Source of the DNA: Pantoea sp. Mb-10
GTDB taxonomy: Bacteria; Pseudomonadota; Gammaproteobacteria; Enterobacterales; Enterobacteriaceae
NCBI RefSeq assembly: GCF_021272205.1
Contig: NZ_JAJSDX010000005.1
Coordinates: 124,001 to 188,000 of the forward strand
Direction of reading: 5' to 3'
Length of the DNA stretch: 64,000 nt
In this document: positions 1-9,991 of the stretch, in pieces
Position numbering within the stretch: position 1 is the stretch's first letter
Layout: each line of letters starts with the position of its first letter
Translations under genes and position numbers: made by a program
The notes under the pieces: model-generated
The model's database searches: none
What the model saw: only the letters and a program-made list of their open reading frames with translations
What the model was told of the DNA's origin: nothing

Positions 1-770
1 CCGTTCACCACCGCCACCATATCGAGCTGGAGCAGAGCGCTGAAGCCAAAGTGATTGAGCACTATGTGACGCTTAACGGCGCACCCCACTTCACCGGTGC
101 GCGTCTGACCTGCACGGTGGCAGACAATGCACAACTGCACCATATCAAACTGGCGTTTGAAGAGAGCAGCAGCTACCACTTCGCGCACAATGATATGGTT
201 ATTGGCTCTGATGCGCAGGTAAGCAGTACCAGCTTCTTGCTGGGCGCAGGCCTGTCGCGTCATAACACCAGCGTGCAGTTGAACGGTGAAAACAGCCAGC
301 TGGCCTTAAACAGCTTGGTGCTGCCGATCAACGCCGAAGTTGCGGACACCCGCAGCTATTTGGAGCACAACAAAGGCCACTGCCTGAGCCGTCAGTTGCA
401 TAAGACCATCTCCCGCGACAAAGGCCGTGCGGTGTTTAACGGCCACATTAAAGTGGCGCAGCACGCGTTGAAAACGGATGGTCAGATGACCAACAACAAC
501 CTGCTGCTGGGCCGCCTGGCGGAAGTGGACACCAAACCTCAGCTGGAAATTTATGCGGATGACGTGAAGTGCAGCCACGGTGCCACCATTGGTCGTATCG
601 ATGAAGAGCAGATGTTCTACTTGCGTTCACGTGGTATCGCCGAGGATGCTGCGCAGCAAATGATCATCCACGCTTTCGCGGCTGAGCTGACGGAAGCACT
701 GGAAGATGAGACGCTGCGTCAGGCAGTACTGCAGCGTATTACAGCCCGTTTTCCCGGAGTTGCGTCATGA
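1..770 (+). CDS. sufD: Fe-S cluster assembly protein SufD, C-terminal part
   Basis: SufD is the scaffold partner of SufB and SufC in the SufBC2D complex that assembles Fe-S clusters under oxidative stress or iron starvation. The reading frame is open from base 3 to the stop at 768-770, so the gene is cut by the window edge and only about the last 256 residues are present (E. coli SufD has 423). The beta-helix part and the conserved KCSHGATIG segment near the C-terminus are visible. The stop overlaps the sufS start as ATGA, which means translational coupling in the suf operon. The operon promoter and its IscR, OxyR or Fur sites lie outside the window. The identification is firm because sufS and sufE follow. 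Confidence 0.96.
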   Translation, partial: VHHRHHIELEQSAEAKVIEHYVTLNGAPHFTGARLTCTVADNAQLHHIKLAFEESSSYHFAHNDMVIGSDAQVSSTSFLLGAGLSRHNTSVQLNGENSQLALNSLVLPINAEVADTRSYLEHNKGHCLSRQLHKTISRDKGRAVFNGHIKVAQHALKTDGQMTNNNLLLGRLAEVDTKPQLEIYADDVKCSHGATIGRIDEEQMFYLRSRGIAEDAAQQMIIHAFAAELTEALEDETLRQAVLQRITARFPGVAS

Positions 771-1990
771 GTTTCGATCTCGAACGAATCAGAGCGGAAT
801 TTCCGATCCTGAAACGTGAGGTCAACGGACACCCGCTGGCCTATCTTGATAGCGCGGCCAGCGCACAACGCCCGCTTGCCGTGATTAACGCGGAAAGCCA
901 TTTCTATCAGCACGGCTATGCGGCCGTGCACCGCGGCATCCATTCGCTGAGCGCGCAGGCCACCACGGACATGGAAAATGTGCGTGCGCAGGCGGCGCGT
1001 TTTCTTAACGCGGCAGATACCGAGGAGATTATTTTCGTCAAAGGCACCACCGAGGGGATTAACTTGGTGGCTAACAGCTGGGGCGGCAGTCAACTGCAGC
1101 CGGGCGACAATATCATCATCACGGAGATGGAACACCACGCTAACATCGTGCCGTGGCAAATGGTGGCGGCGCGAACCGAGGCGGAGATTCGCGTCATTCC
1201 CCTTAACGACCGCGGTGAACTGGCGCTGGAGCGGCTAGACAGTCTGATTGATGCGCGCACACGCTTACTGGCTGTGACGCACGTCTCCAACGTGCTGGGC
1301 ACGGTGAATCCGGTTAAAGAGATCGTGGCGCGCGCCAAAGCGGCCGGCATCGTCACCTTGGTTGACGGTGCGCAGGCGGTCATGCATCACCCCGTTGACG
1401 TGCAGGACATTGATTGCGACTTCTACGTATTCTCTGGGCATAAAATCTATGGCCCAACCGGTATCGGTGTGCTGTATGCGCGTAAGGCGCTGCAGGAGAT
1501 GATGCCGCCGTGGGAAGGCGGCGGGTCTATGATTGGTGAAGTCATGTTGCCAACCGGCACCACCTGGAACAGTGCGCCGTGGCGCTTTGAGGCGGGCACC
1601 CCGAATACCGGCGGTATTATCGGTTTGGGTGCGGCACTCGGCTGGATCAGCGAGCTGGGCCTGGAGGCCATTCATGCACGTGAAGCCACGCTGATGCGTT
1701 ATGCGCTGGACAAGCTGGCTTCTGTCCCCGACCTGACCATCTATGGGCCAGAAAACCGCAGCGGTGTCATCGCCTTTAATCTCGGTAAGCACCACGCCTT
1801 TGACGTCGGCAGTTTCCTCGATCAATACGGTATTGCCATTCGCACCGGGCATCACTGTGCGATGCCGCTGATGCGTCATTTTGCCGTGCCCGCGATGTGC
1901 CGTGCCTCTTTCGCCCTGTACAACAGCGAAGAAGAGGCGGATCGCCTGGCGGCCGGGCTGAGCCGTATTCATCGTCTGCTGGGCGCGTGA
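767..1990 (+). CDS. sufS: Cysteine desulfurase SufS
   Basis: This is a PLP-dependent group II cysteine desulfurase (407 aa; E. coli SufS has 406). It removes sulfur from L-cysteine and passes it as persulfide to SufE for Fe-S assembly in the cytosol. The PLP lysine is Lys226 in the FSGHKIYGP motif. The persulfide-carrying cysteine is Cys364 in RTGHHCAMP. Both positions were derived from codon coordinates and match E. coli numbering. The start overlaps the sufD stop by four bases, and sufE begins 20 bp after the stop, so it is one operon. Nothing is unusual. Confidence 0.98.
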   Translation: MSFDLERIRAEFPILKREVNGHPLAYLDSAASAQRPLAVINAESHFYQHGYAAVHRGIHSLSAQATTDMENVRAQAARFLNAADTEEIIFVKGTTEGINLVANSWGGSQLQPGDNIIITEMEHHANIVPWQMVAARTEAEIRVIPLNDRGELALERLDSLIDARTRLLAVTHVSNVLGTVNPVKEIVARAKAAGIVTLVDGAQAVMHHPVDVQDIDCDFYVFSGHKIYGPTGIGVLYARKALQEMMPPWEGGGSMIGEVMLPTGTTWNSAPWRFEAGTPNTGGIIGLGAALGWISELGLEAIHAREATLMRYALDKLASVPDLTIYGPENRSGVIAFNLGKHHAFDVGSFLDQYGIAIRTGHHCAMPLMRHFAVPAMCRASFALYNSEEEADRLAAGLSRIHRLLGA

Positions 1991-2010
1991 TCAGATTTCA
2001 GGAGTAATGC

Positions 2011-2427
2011 ATGGCGAATTTGCCAGACAAAGAGAAGCTGGTGCGTAACTTTAACCGTTGCGCGAACTGGGAAGAGAAGTACCTCTACATCATTGAACTC
2101 GGGGCAAAATTACCAGAATCCTCTGAAAGCTTGCACCAGGCAGAACACGCGATCTCGGGCTGCCAGAGTCAGGTGTGGATCCGCATGACCCCGCAAGCAG
2201 ACAGCACGCTCTCTTTCGAGGGCGACAGCGATGCCGCAATCGTTAAGGGCTTGATTGCCGTGGTGTTTAGTCTTTATCAGGGGCTGAAGCCGCAGGAAAT
2301 TCTCGATCTGGATGTCCGTCACTGGTTTGAACAACTTGCCTTGACCCAGCACCTTACCCCAACGCGTTCGCAAGGGCTGGAAGCGATGATCCGCGCAATC
2401 CGCCATAACGCTCAGACGCTCTCCTAG
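2011..2427 (+). CDS. sufE: Sulfur acceptor SufE
   Basis: SufE accepts persulfide sulfur from SufS and delivers it to SufBC2D. The protein has 138 aa, the normal length. The acceptor cysteine is Cys51 in SGCQSQVW. It is the last gene of the suf operon, 20 bp after sufS, with an AGGAG-type ribosome site before its ATG. A GC-rich hairpin with a T-run follows immediately and should end the operon. Confidence 0.98.
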   Translation: MANLPDKEKLVRNFNRCANWEEKYLYIIELGAKLPESSESLHQAEHAISGCQSQVWIRMTPQADSTLSFEGDSDAAIVKGLIAVVFSLYQGLKPQEILDLDVRHWFEQLALTQHLTPTRSQGLEAMIRAIRHNAQTLS

Positions 2428-2439
2428 GTTACACTCTCC

Positions 2440-2466
2440 AGACCCCGGCTTGACCGGGGTCTTTTC
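2440..2466 (+). terminator. suf operon terminator
   Basis: The inverted repeat AGACCCCGG / CCGGGGTCT has a 5-nt loop and is followed by a short T-run (cttttc). It begins 13 bp after the sufE stop and lies before the ldtE start, in the position of a rho-independent terminator of the suf operon. Confidence 0.85.
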
Positions 2467-2488
2467 TATCCGACAAAGAGAAAATTGC

Positions 2489-3499
2489 ATGAAACCAGCG
2501 TTACGTATAGCCGGTGCACTGCTGTTGTCCTGTCTCGGACTCTCTGCACCCACTTTTGCCACGGAATATCCTCTTCCCGCTGAAAACAGCCGATTAATCG
2601 GCGAGAATGTGCTTACCACCGTTCCAGATGACAAGCGTCCGCTGGAGAACATTGCTGCGCATTACAAGATAGGCCTGCTGGGCATGCTGGAAGCCAATCC
2701 CGGCGTTGACCCTTGGCTACCTAAAGCCGGCACTCAGCTCACTGTACCGCTGCAGATGCTGCTGCCGGACGCGCCGCGTCAGGGCATTGTGGTTAATCTG
2801 GCGGAGCTGCGTCTGTATTACTACCCCAAAGGGGAGAACAGGGTCGTGGTCTATCCTATCGGCATTGGCCAGCTAGGGGCCGCTACGCCGAGTATGGTCA
2901 CGCGTATCAGCCAAAAGATCGCTAATCCGACCTGGACGCCAACGCCCAATATCCGCAAGCGCTATGCGAAAGAGGGGATTACGCTGCCGGGCGTCGTGCC
3001 GGCGGGCCCCGACAATCCCATGGGGCTGTTTGCGCTGCGTCTGGCGCGAGGAACCGGCCAGTATCTGATTCACGGAACCAACGCGGATTTTGGCATTGGT
3101 ATGCGCGTCAGTTCCGGCTGCATTCGCCTGCGACCGGATGATATTGCGGCGCTGTTTGCCCGCGTTCCTGAAGGCACCCGCGTGCAGATCGTCAATCAAC
3201 CGATAAAGTACGCCATTGAACCTGATGGTAAGCGTTACATTGAGGTGCATCAGCCGCTCTCACGCACTGACAAAGATGATCCGCAAACGATGCCGATTCC
3301 GCTCACTGCCGCGATGAAAGCGTTTGTGCGCGCGCCGCAGAGCGATACGGCGTTGATTAACGCGGCGATTGCGCGACGCTCCGGCATGCCGGTATTGGTC
3401 AGCAGCGGCGAGCCGGTAACCGCTAGCGCGGGTAGCGCTGTGGAGAAGACAGAGGCAGCACAAGCGAAGCGTGCCGAGGTGCAGGCCAAAGAAAATTAA
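2489..3499 (+). CDS. ldtE: L,D-transpeptidase LdtE
   Basis: This periplasmic YkuD-family L,D-transpeptidase forms 3-3 crosslinks in peptidoglycan. E. coli LdtE (YnhG) lies at the same place after sufE. The ATG at 2489 gives 336 aa, close to E. coli's 334, and begins directly with a Sec signal peptide ending near THFA/TFATEY. An upstream in-frame start at 2450 would fall inside the terminator. A LysM-like segment lies at about residues 40-85. The YkuD domain contains His195 (LIHGTN) and the catalytic Cys211 in SSGCIRL. The C-terminus is Ala/Lys-rich and low complexity. The neighbouring lpp product is the usual substrate of related Ldt enzymes. Confidence 0.94.
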   Translation: MKPALRIAGALLLSCLGLSAPTFATEYPLPAENSRLIGENVLTTVPDDKRPLENIAAHYKIGLLGMLEANPGVDPWLPKAGTQLTVPLQMLLPDAPRQGIVVNLAELRLYYYPKGENRVVVYPIGIGQLGAATPSMVTRISQKIANPTWTPTPNIRKRYAKEGITLPGVVPAGPDNPMGLFALRLARGTGQYLIHGTNADFGIGMRVSSGCIRLRPDDIAALFARVPEGTRVQIVNQPIKYAIEPDGKRYIEVHQPLSRTDKDDPQTMPIPLTAAMKAFVRAPQSDTALINAAIARRSGMPVLVSSGEPVTASAGSAVEKTEAAQAKRAEVQAKEN

Positions 3500-3520
3500 G
3501 CAGAAGCGGTTTTCAGGACA

Positions 3521-3551
3521 AAAAAAATGGTGCCACATGGGCACCATTTTT
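3521..3551. terminator. Bidirectional terminator between ldtE and lpp
   Basis: The stem ATGGTGCC / GGGCACCAT is flanked by an A-run on the left and a T-run on the right, so it can end transcription from both the plus-strand ldtE and the minus-strand lpp. Both genes end within 22 bp of it. Confidence 0.9.
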
Positions 3552-3564
3552 CAAACCAGAACTC

Positions 3565-3804
<240 letters not shown>

Positions 3805-3845
3805 TTATACCCTCTAGATTGAGTTAATCTCCATGTAGCGTTACA

Positions 3846-3880
3846 AGTATTACACAAAGCTTTTTAAGTTGAGAATAAAT
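3846..3880 (-). promoter_or_regulatory. lpp promoter and leader
   Basis: The minus-strand sequence upstream of lpp is nearly the same as the well-known E. coli lpp leader: a TAATACT -10 element (3846-3852), an AT-rich upstream stretch, and a leader containing GGAGATTAACTC and a GAGGGT ribosome site. Comparison is from memory. The rest of the gap up to 4052 is AT-rich and shows no gene. Confidence 0.7.
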
Positions 3881-4052
3881 TTTTGATGAGAACATGCTTA
3901 AATTTGATCGTTCGCTCAAAGAAGCAGCGTTTCACAGAAGATGATGAAAATATTTAGCTAAAACAGAGAGATTTAATCGGACTAACCTTAATTCCGCCGG
4001 ATATTGAATAGTTATTATCGATTGGAAAATTCCTGATTATGTATTAAGGCAG

Positions 4053-4083
4053 AATAAAAAAAGGCGCCTTAAAAAGGCGCCTT
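4053..4083 (-). terminator. pykF terminator
   Basis: Two copies of AAGGCGCCTT (4061-4070 and 4074-4083) can pair as a perfect 10-bp stem. On the minus strand the stem is followed by a T-run (complement of 4053-4060). It lies 20 bp beyond the pykF stop. Confidence 0.88.
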
Positions 4084-4103
4084 AAATAAAATTTAAAACC
4101 TTA

Positions 4104-5516
4104 TCAGAGCAGGTGCACCGAGGCGGTATTGGTTGTGCCACTGGGCACCAGCGCACCGGACACCATCACTACAACGTCGCCTTTTTGCGCAAATCCGCTT
4201 TCCAGCGCCATTTCCTTGCCAATGCGGTAGAAATCGTCGGTTGAGGCAATTTCAGACACCACACGCGTTTCAATGCCTTTGCTGAGAATTAACTGGCGCG
4301 CCGTGGTGCTGTTCGTGGTCAATGCCAGAATGGTGGCGTCTGGGAAGTACTTACGCACCGCTTTCGCCGATTTGCCGCCTTCGGTCGCGACCACAATCAG
4401 CGGGGATTCCAGCTTCTCTGCGGTCTCAACCGCACCGCGGCACACCGCCTCGGTGATGCGCAGCTTGCGCGAATCTTGCAGTTCGCCAATGCGCGATTTC
4501 ATCACGCGATCGGTGCGCTCGCAGATGGTGGCCATGATGGTCACCGACTCCAGTGGATATTTCCCTTTTGCGCTTTCACCGGACAGCATCACCGCATCGG
4601 TACCGTCCAGGATGGCGTTTGCCACGTCGCCTGCTTCCGCGCGGGTAGGGCGCGGGTTTTTGATCATCGAATCCAGCATCTGCGTTGCAGTAATGACCAC
4701 CTTGCGCGCCTTGTTGCACTTCTTGATCATCATCTTCTGGGCAAAGATCACTTCTTCAACCGGGATTTCTACGCCAAGATCGCCGCGTGCCACCATGATG
4801 CCGTCTGAAGCTTCGAGGATCTCATCAAAGTTGTTCAAGCCTTCCTGATTCTCAATTTTAGAGATGATCTGGATGTGCTCGCCGCCGTGGGCTTTCAGGT
4901 GTTCGCGAATTTCCAGCACGTCGGAACGCTTGCGGATAAAAGAAGCGGCAACAAAATCGACGCCTTGTTCGCAGCCAAAGATCAGGTCACGTTTGTCTTT
5001 TTCTGCCAGCGCAGGCAGCTGAATAGAGACGCCCGGCAGGTTAACGCCTTTGTTCTCACCCAGGTCACCGTTATTTAAAACCGTGCACACCACGGTGTTT
5101 TCCGTGACTTCCGTAACCTGCATACCAATCAGGCCGTCATCCACCAGCACGGTGTTACCGATCTTAAGGTCCTCGGTGAAACCCGCGTAGGTGACCGCAA
5201 CGCGCTCGCTGTTGCCAATGACAGATTGATCGGTGGTAAACGTGAAGGTTTGTCCTGCTTTCAGCGCAACGTCGTTGCCGCCTTCAAGCTTCATGGTGCG
5301 GATTTCAGGACCTTTGGTATCCAGCAAAATCGCGGCCTGATGACCGGTTTTTTCCATCACGGCACGCATGTTGGCAATGCGCTGGCCATGCTCGGCATAG
5401 TCACCGTGTGAGAAGTTGAGGCGCATCACGTTCATGCCAGCCTCAAGCAGTTGAGTCAACATCTCTTCCGATTCGGTTTTCGGACCGATGGTGCATACGA
5501 TTTTGGTCTTTTTCAT
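4104..5516 (-). CDS. pykF: Pyruvate kinase I (fructose-1,6-bisphosphate-activated)
   Basis: Pyruvate kinase I converts phosphoenolpyruvate and ADP to pyruvate and ATP, the last step of glycolysis. The product has 470 aa, identical in length to E. coli PykF. Visible motifs are the nucleotide and PEP site NFSHGDY, the ISKIENQEG segment with the catalytic Lys, the metal-binding [11 protein letters not shown], and the pyruvate-kinase signature in [18 protein letters not shown]. The C-terminal domain holds the sugar-bisphosphate site. The lpp-pykF-tRNA order and the Cra-like operator upstream support PykF rather than PykA. Confidence 0.98.
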   Translation of the reverse strand: MKKTKIVCTIGPKTESEEMLTQLLEAGMNVMRLNFSHGDYAEHGQRIANMRAVMEKTGHQAAILLDTKGPEIRTMKLEGGNDVALKAGQTFTFTTDQSVIGNSERVAVTYAGFTEDLKIGNTVLVDDGLIGMQVTEVTENTVVCTVLNNGDLGENKGVNLPGVSIQLPALAEKDKRDLIFGCEQGVDFVAASFIRKRSDVLEIREHLKAHGGEHIQIISKIENQEGLNNFDEILEASDGIMVARGDLGVEIPVEEVIFAQKMMIKKCNKARKVVITATQMLDSMIKNPRPTRAEAGDVANAILDGTDAVMLSGESAKGKYPLESVTIMATICERTDRVMKSRIGELQDSRKLRITEAVCRGAVETAEKLESPLIVVATEGGKSAKAVRKYFPDATILALTTNSTTARQLILSKGIETRVVSEIASTDDFYRIGKEMALESGFAQKGDVVVMVSGALVPSGTTNTASVHLL

Positions 5517-5727
5517 ATCAGATTGTCTGTAAGTTGTGATGAATGATGGAGGTCTGGGTCCGCTGCGCTGCGCAGCGAAATGAAAATGTGTCTAAGTTGA
5601 TCAGGAGCGAACAGGAGTAAGGATAGGTGACGGAGGCAGAGCGTGCAGAGAAGTTGCGCAGTTCAGAAAGGAACTGATTGGGCAGTGTTGCGCAACTCAT
5701 TATCGTAGTTTGCTTAGGCACGTTAGC

Positions 5728-5743
5728 GCTGAAACCTTTCAGG
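5728..5743. promoter_or_regulatory. Cra (FruR) operator upstream of pykF
   Basis: GCTGAAACCTTTCAGG is a near-palindrome matching the Cra consensus (GCTGAAWCGWTTCAGC) at most positions. It lies about 210 bp upstream of the pykF start. E. coli pykF is a known Cra target, so glycolytic repression is likely conserved. The rest of the 5517-5857 gap shows no convincing gene. Confidence 0.65.
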
Positions 5744-5857
5744 TAAAACAACGGACCACATTATAAGCGGTAAGTATGCGAAAACCAACATAAAAGCAGG
5801 CGGTGAAACAGAAGGAGATCAAAGAAGTGTGCGTTGCGCAAAGAAGTACAACCAGAG

Positions 5858-5934
5858 TGGTGCGCTCTAATGGACTCGAACCATCGACCCCCACCATGTC
5901 AAGGTGGTGCTCTAACCAACTGAGCTAAGAGCGC
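5858..5934 (-). tRNA. valW: tRNA-Val (GAC), third in the array
   Basis: A 77-nt cloverleaf including the encoded CCA. The acceptor stem is GCGCTCT/AGAGCGC, the anticodon loop TTGACAT gives anticodon GAC, and the T-loop is GTTCGAGTC. It is identical to the copy at 6027-6103. E. coli has valV and valW at this place; the exact symbol is by position only. Confidence 0.97.
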
Positions 5935-5945
5935 ATACAGTAATT

Positions 5946-6022
5946 TGGTGCGTCCGAGTGGACTCGAACCACCGACCCCCACCATGTCAAGGTGGTGCTC
6001 TAACCAACTGAGCTACGGACGC
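5946..6022 (-). tRNA. valV: tRNA-Val (GAC), second in the array
   Basis: A 77-nt tRNA with encoded CCA and anticodon GAC in loop TTGACAT. The acceptor stem is GCGTCCG/CGGACGC, differing from its two neighbours; the D-arm and anticodon arm are the same. It is spaced by 11 bp from the third tRNA and by 4 bp from the first. Confidence 0.97.
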
Positions 6023-6026
6023 ACAT

Positions 6027-6103
6027 TGGTGCGCTCTAATGGACTCGAACCATCGACCCCCACCATGTCAAGGTGGTGCTCTAACCAACTGAGCTAAGAG
6101 CGC
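6027..6103 (-). tRNA. tRNA-Val (GAC), first in the array
   Basis: A 77-nt tRNA with encoded CCA, anticodon GAC, and acceptor stem GCGCTCT/AGAGCGC. It is closest to the promoter at 6134-6162 and identical to the copy at 5858-5934. E. coli carries two tRNA-Val genes here; this genome has three. Confidence 0.97.
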
Positions 6104-6133
6104 AACACGCTGTCAGGGCGACAGCGGGGACGA

Positions 6134-6162
6134 ATATTAACGGCAGGCCGCGAGGCTGGCAA
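6134..6162 (-). promoter_or_regulatory. Promoter of the tRNA-Val operon
   Basis: On the minus strand TTGCCA (complement of 6157-6162) and TAATAT (complement of 6134-6139) are separated by exactly 17 bp. A GC-rich discriminator follows, as expected for a stringently controlled stable-RNA promoter. The first tRNA begins about 30 bp downstream. Confidence 0.75.
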
Positions 6163-6256
6163 GGGAAAAAATGATTTTCCCTCACGACTGACCAGCAACT
6201 GCGCGACCCGCCGGTTTTTTAAGCGTCAAAAGGCAAACCTCGCCATGTTCAGCCAC

Positions 6257-7630
6257 TTAGCGGGCTGCGCGTGCAAGAATCTGCGCCGCTGACTGGCGCT
6301 GTATACGGCGAATACGCCAAATCATCATTATTGCGGCGGAGGTTAAGCCTACGATGAAGCCGCACCAGAACCCGGCAGGCCCCATCGGCTGCACCACCCA
6401 ATCGGTGAGCGCCAGTACGTAGCCCACCGGCAAACCCAGCACCCAATACGCGATAAAGGTAATGAAGAAGATGGAGCGGGTATCCTTGTAACCGCGCAAA
6501 ATGCCGCTGCCGATCACCTGAATCGAGTCGGAAAATTGATAGATGGCCGCCAAGAGCATGAGATGCGCTGCCAGCGCGATCACCGCCGGATTATCGGTAT
6601 AAAGCGTGGCAATGTGTTCGCGAAAAATCACCGTGAACAGCGCGGTCAGCGCCGCCATACTGATACCAATTCCCTGGCCGGTCCACGCCGCGACCCGCGC
6701 CTGCTCCGCCGAACCTTGTCCCAAACGAAACCCTATGCGAATGGTCGTTGCGACGCCAATCGACAGCGGCAGCACAAACATCAGCGAGCTAAAGTTAAGC
6801 GCAATTTGGTGACCTGCCACGTTAACAATACCCAGTGGTGAGACCAGCAGCGCCACCACGGCAAACAGCGTCACTTCAAAAAACAGCGCCAGCGCCACGG
6901 GCAAGCCCAGCGTGAATAAGCGCAGCAGGATCGCGCGCGACGGCGCAGACCAGCGAGAAGCCATACGAATATCGCGCATGGCTGGCATGTGGTTTAGCCA
7001 GTAGCGCATCACGATAAACATCACCCAGCAGACCGAGGCGGTTGCGACGCCACAGCCCACGCCGCCCAGCGCAGGCATGCCAAAGTGGCCATAAATAAAC
7101 ACGTAATTTAGCGGGATGTTGAGCAGTAGCCCAAGAAAACCGAGCAGCATGGCCGGTTTGGTTTTCGATAACCCGTCACATTGATTGCGCGCCACCTGGA
7201 AAAAGAGATAACCCGGCGCCCCCCACAGCAGCGCATGGAGATAGCCTTCGGCTTTCTCCGCAAGCTGGGGATCAATATCGTGCATGCGATGAATGAAATA
7301 GCCTGCATTCCACAGGACAACCATAATCAGCAGCGCGACGGCAAACGCCAGCCAATATCCCTGGCGAACCTGTTCCGCAATACGCTCGCGGCGTCCTGAA
7401 CCGTTGAGTTGCGCAACGGTGGGCGTCAATGCCAGCAGTAAACCGTGACCAAAAAGAATGGCGGGAAGCCAGATAGAGGTGCCGACAGCAACGGCGGCCA
7501 TATCCGTGGCGCTTACCGCACCGGCCATTACGGTATCTACAAAGCCCATCGCTGTTTGCGCTACCTGAGCCAGGATCACGGGAATAGCAAGGGCGAGCAA
7601 TTGACGCGCTTCTGTAAAATACTTCTGCAC
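6257..7630 (-). CDS. mdtK: Multidrug/Na+ antiporter MdtK (MATE family)
   Basis: This inner-membrane MATE efflux protein exports cationic drugs and fluoroquinolones in exchange for Na+ or H+. The product has 457 aa, the same length as E. coli MdtK (NorM/YdhE), with 12 predicted hydrophobic segments. The N-terminal half has the MATE-typical [19 protein letters not shown] segment and the C-terminal half repeats the fold. It is divergent from ribE and downstream of the tRNA-Val genes, as in E. coli. Confidence 0.96.
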   Translation of the reverse strand: MQKYFTEARQLLALAIPVILAQVAQTAMGFVDTVMAGAVSATDMAAVAVGTSIWLPAILFGHGLLLALTPTVAQLNGSGRRERIAEQVRQGYWLAFAVALLIMVVLWNAGYFIHRMHDIDPQLAEKAEGYLHALLWGAPGYLFFQVARNQCDGLSKTKPAMLLGFLGLLLNIPLNYVFIYGHFGMPALGGVGCGVATASVCWVMFIVMRYWLNHMPAMRDIRMASRWSAPSRAILLRLFTLGLPVALALFFEVTLFAVVALLVSPLGIVNVAGHQIALNFSSLMFVLPLSIGVATTIRIGFRLGQGSAEQARVAAWTGQGIGISMAALTALFTVIFREHIATLYTDNPAVIALAAHLMLLAAIYQFSDSIQVIGSGILRGYKDTRSIFFITFIAYWVLGLPVGYVLALTDWVVQPMGPAGFWCGFIVGLTSAAIMMIWRIRRIQRQSAAQILARAAR

Positions 7631-7831
7631 GTTATACCTGCTTAAAAGAAATGAATTTCACGCGGGGAGAGGTCCCCTGGATTGCGCGACACAGTTTAGC
7701 GGCAGCCGCGCGTTCTACCAAACGTTGTTCGCACTTCGTTTCGCCAGATGTGTAAAGTTTGCCCGCCGCCAAATTCAACGCGCCACCCCAGGCTGTGTTA
7801 AACTGGGGCAAATGTTGCAGAGGCGTAGAAT

Positions 7832-8488
7832 ATGTTTACTGGAATTGTGCAGGGCACTGCAGAAATTATTGCCATTGAGGAAAAAGAGCTTTTTCGCACG
7901 CACACGGTGCGCTTGCCGCAGGAACTCCTGCCGGGCCTGGCACTGGGCGCTTCGGTAGCGCACAACGGCTGCTGCCTGACCGTCACCGCCATTGACGGTG
8001 ACTGCGTGAGCTTTGATTTAATTAAGGAAACGCTGCGCATCACCAACCTGGGCGAACTCAAGGTGGGTGACAGAGTCAATATTGAGCGGGCGGCCAAATT
8101 CAGCGATGAAATTGGCGGCCATTTGATGTCTGGCCATATCATGACCACGGCAGAGATCTGCAAAATTATCCAGTCCGAAAACAATCGAGAAATCTGGTTC
8201 AAATTACAGGACGTGGCGCAGATCAAATGCATCCTGCATAAAGGGTTTGTCGGCATCGATGGTATCAGCCTCACGGTTGGTGACGTGACCAAAAGTAAAT
8301 TCTGCGTGCATCTGATCCCTGAAACGCTTGAGCGCACCACGCTGGGGGCAAAAAAGCTGGGGCACAAGGTCAACATTGAAATCGATCCGCATACGCAGGC
8401 GATTGTTGAAACGGTTGAGCGCGTGCTGGCGCAGCGAGAGGCCGCGCTGGTGGCGCAAGCGGTGGCGGAGAGCAGTGATAATCTGTAA
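7832..8488 (+). CDS. ribE: Riboflavin synthase, alpha subunit
   Basis: Riboflavin synthase dismutates two 6,7-dimethyl-8-ribityllumazine molecules into riboflavin and a pyrimidinedione. The product has 218 aa (E. coli RibE/RibC has 213). Two lumazine-binding repeats are visible: the first begins with the signature MFTGIVQG, the second around residue 98 with GGHLMSGHI and later [14 protein letters not shown]. No FMN riboswitch is seen in the 200-bp leader, which agrees with E. coli, where that element precedes ribB. The start is fixed by the invariant MFTGI N-terminus. Confidence 0.97.
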   Translation: MFTGIVQGTAEIIAIEEKELFRTHTVRLPQELLPGLALGASVAHNGCCLTVTAIDGDCVSFDLIKETLRITNLGELKVGDRVNIERAAKFSDEIGGHLMSGHIMTTAEICKIIQSENNREIWFKLQDVAQIKCILHKGFVGIDGISLTVGDVTKSKFCVHLIPETLERTTLGAKKLGHKVNIEIDPHTQAIVETVERVLAQREAALVAQAVAESSDNL

Positions 8489-8503
8489 ATAAGCGCGATG
8501 AAC

Positions 8504-8521
8504 GGGCACCCTCAGGTGCCC
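8504..8521. terminator. Hairpin between convergent ribE and cfa
   Basis: A perfect 7-bp inverted repeat, GGGCACC-ctca-GGTGCCC, lies between the ribE and cfa stops. It has no clear T-run on either side, so terminator function is possible but unproven. Confidence 0.45.
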
Positions 8522-8542
8522 GACCTCGGCACACCACATTCG

Positions 8543-9691
8543 TCAGCGCGCGACGCGCAATCCTCCCTCAACGCCACGGCTAAACACCACTTGCCATAGT
8601 TGAATATCCCGCGCGCGAAACGCACCGGCGCAGGCATGCAAATAATAGGTGAACATGCGTTTGAACCGCTCACCATAGGCCTCCGCCAGTTGCGGCCACG
8701 CTTGCTGAAAGCGTTCGTGCCAGGCCATCAAGGTGGTGTCGTAATCGGCGCCAAAATTGTGCCAATCTTCCATGATGAAATGGCCCTCGCTGGCGTCAGC
8801 GATGTGCCGCACTGAGGGCAGGCACCCGTTGGGAAAGATATATTTGTCGATCCACGGGTCAACGTTCATATCGGTAACGATTGCGCCAATAGTGTGGAGC
8901 AAGAACAGCCCATTAGGCTTAAGGTTGCGATCGACCACGCGGAAGTAGGTCGTGTAGTTTTTGGGACCGACGTGTTCAAACATGCCCACCGAGACAATGC
9001 GATCAAATTGCAAATCGAGATCGCGGTAATCCTGGAGCAAAATCGTCACGTCCAACCCGGCACAGCGCTGCTGGGCCATGCGCTGCTGCTCAGCAGAGAT
9101 GGTCACACCCAGCACTTTCACGCCATAGTGTCGGGCGGCATATTCGGCTAGTCCGCCCCAGCCGCAGCCGATGTCCAGTAATGTCATGCCCGGTTCAAGC
9201 TGCAGTTTACGGCAAATCATATCCAGCTTGGCGACTTGTGCTTGTTCAAGCGTGGTGGCGTCTTTCCAGTAACCGCAGGAGTATTGCATGTAAGGGTCAA
9301 GCATGCGCGTAAACAGGTCGTTGCCCAGATCGTAGTGCTCTTTCCCGACTATCCACGCGCGTTTTTTAGATTGCAGATTCATCAGACGCGCGGCCGCAAT
9401 ACGGAGCGTGTCCTTAACGTGCCGGGGTATTTGTTTGTCGAGACGGTTTTTCAGCACGCGGTGAAAAAAACCGTCCAGCTGCTCACAGTCCCACCAGCCA
9501 TCCATGTAACTTTCACCCAGTCCAATTGAGCCCTGCTGCAATACGCGTTTAAAAAAATCGGGATGTTTGACGTTAATATCCCAAGGACGGCTGCCATTGA
9601 CCCGAATATCCGCGCGCTCCAGCAGTTCATTGACGATGCGAAACCAGTGGTTTTCTTCAAGGCTCACTTCTTCGATAACTGATGAACTCAT
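8543..9691 (-). CDS. cfa: Cyclopropane-fatty-acyl-phospholipid synthase
   Basis: Cfa methylates unsaturated acyl chains of membrane phospholipids with S-adenosylmethionine to form cyclopropane rings in stationary phase and acid stress. The ATG at 9691 gives 382 aa, exactly E. coli length, starting MSSSVIEEVS. The frame stays open further upstream to 9952, but that extension has no counterpart. The SAM motif LDIGCGWGGLAEYAA and the VSVGMFEHVGPKNY segment are clear. A 300-bp leader region (9692-9991) without a gene precedes it, containing a perfect SlyA-type box. Confidence 0.96.
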   Translation of the reverse strand: MSSSVIEEVSLEENHWFRIVNELLERADIRVNGSRPWDINVKHPDFFKRVLQQGSIGLGESYMDGWWDCEQLDGFFHRVLKNRLDKQIPRHVKDTLRIAAARLMNLQSKKRAWIVGKEHYDLGNDLFTRMLDPYMQYSCGYWKDATTLEQAQVAKLDMICRKLQLEPGMTLLDIGCGWGGLAEYAARHYGVKVLGVTISAEQQRMAQQRCAGLDVTILLQDYRDLDLQFDRIVSVGMFEHVGPKNYTTYFRVVDRNLKPNGLFLLHTIGAIVTDMNVDPWIDKYIFPNGCLPSVRHIADASEGHFIMEDWHNFGADYDTTLMAWHERFQQAWPQLAEAYGERFKRMFTYYLHACAGAFRARDIQLWQVVFSRGVEGGLRVAR

Positions 9692-9969
9692 AGCGTCTCC
9701 ATCACCTTTCCGAATTAAACCTGAGGAAAGAATAGCCAATATCCTCAAGCCTGAAAGCGAAGCCACGGGCACCCGTGCGCTCCCCGTCTGCCGTGTACAG
9801 CGGTATGATTTTGAAGAGAAATGTCTGACGCGCCCCACCAGGACATTGCGTGCAGACGCCATCCCAGCGACAAAGTCGCAAAAGTAAAAACAGTATCTTA
9901 TTGAATTGTTACAGAAATGCGGACCCACTGAGTATATGCTCACGTGGGTCAATGTTCAACGCGTGATCG

Positions 9970-9981
9970 TTAGCAAGCTAA
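9970..9981. promoter_or_regulatory. SlyA-type operator between punC and cfa
   Basis: TTAGCAAGCTAA is an exact match to the published SlyA consensus as I recall it. It lies 11 bp beyond the punC stop and about 280 bp upstream of the cfa start. slyA itself is in this window with a near-identical box in its own promoter. Regulation of cfa by SlyA is inference. Confidence 0.5.
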
Positions 9982-9991
9982 TAAGCGTGCC

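Noticed and set aside
5518..5751. 77-codon minus-strand frame upstream of pykF
   Set aside because: It covers the pykF promoter and Cra-like site, has no ribosome site, and resembles no family.
7690..7730. PurR-like AAACGTT sequence between mdtK and ribE
   Set aside because: Only the central seven bases match; the outer halves do not.
9692..9952. N-terminal extension of Cfa by 87 residues
   Set aside because: The ATG at 9691 gives the exact length and N-terminus of known Cfa; the extension has no homologous features.
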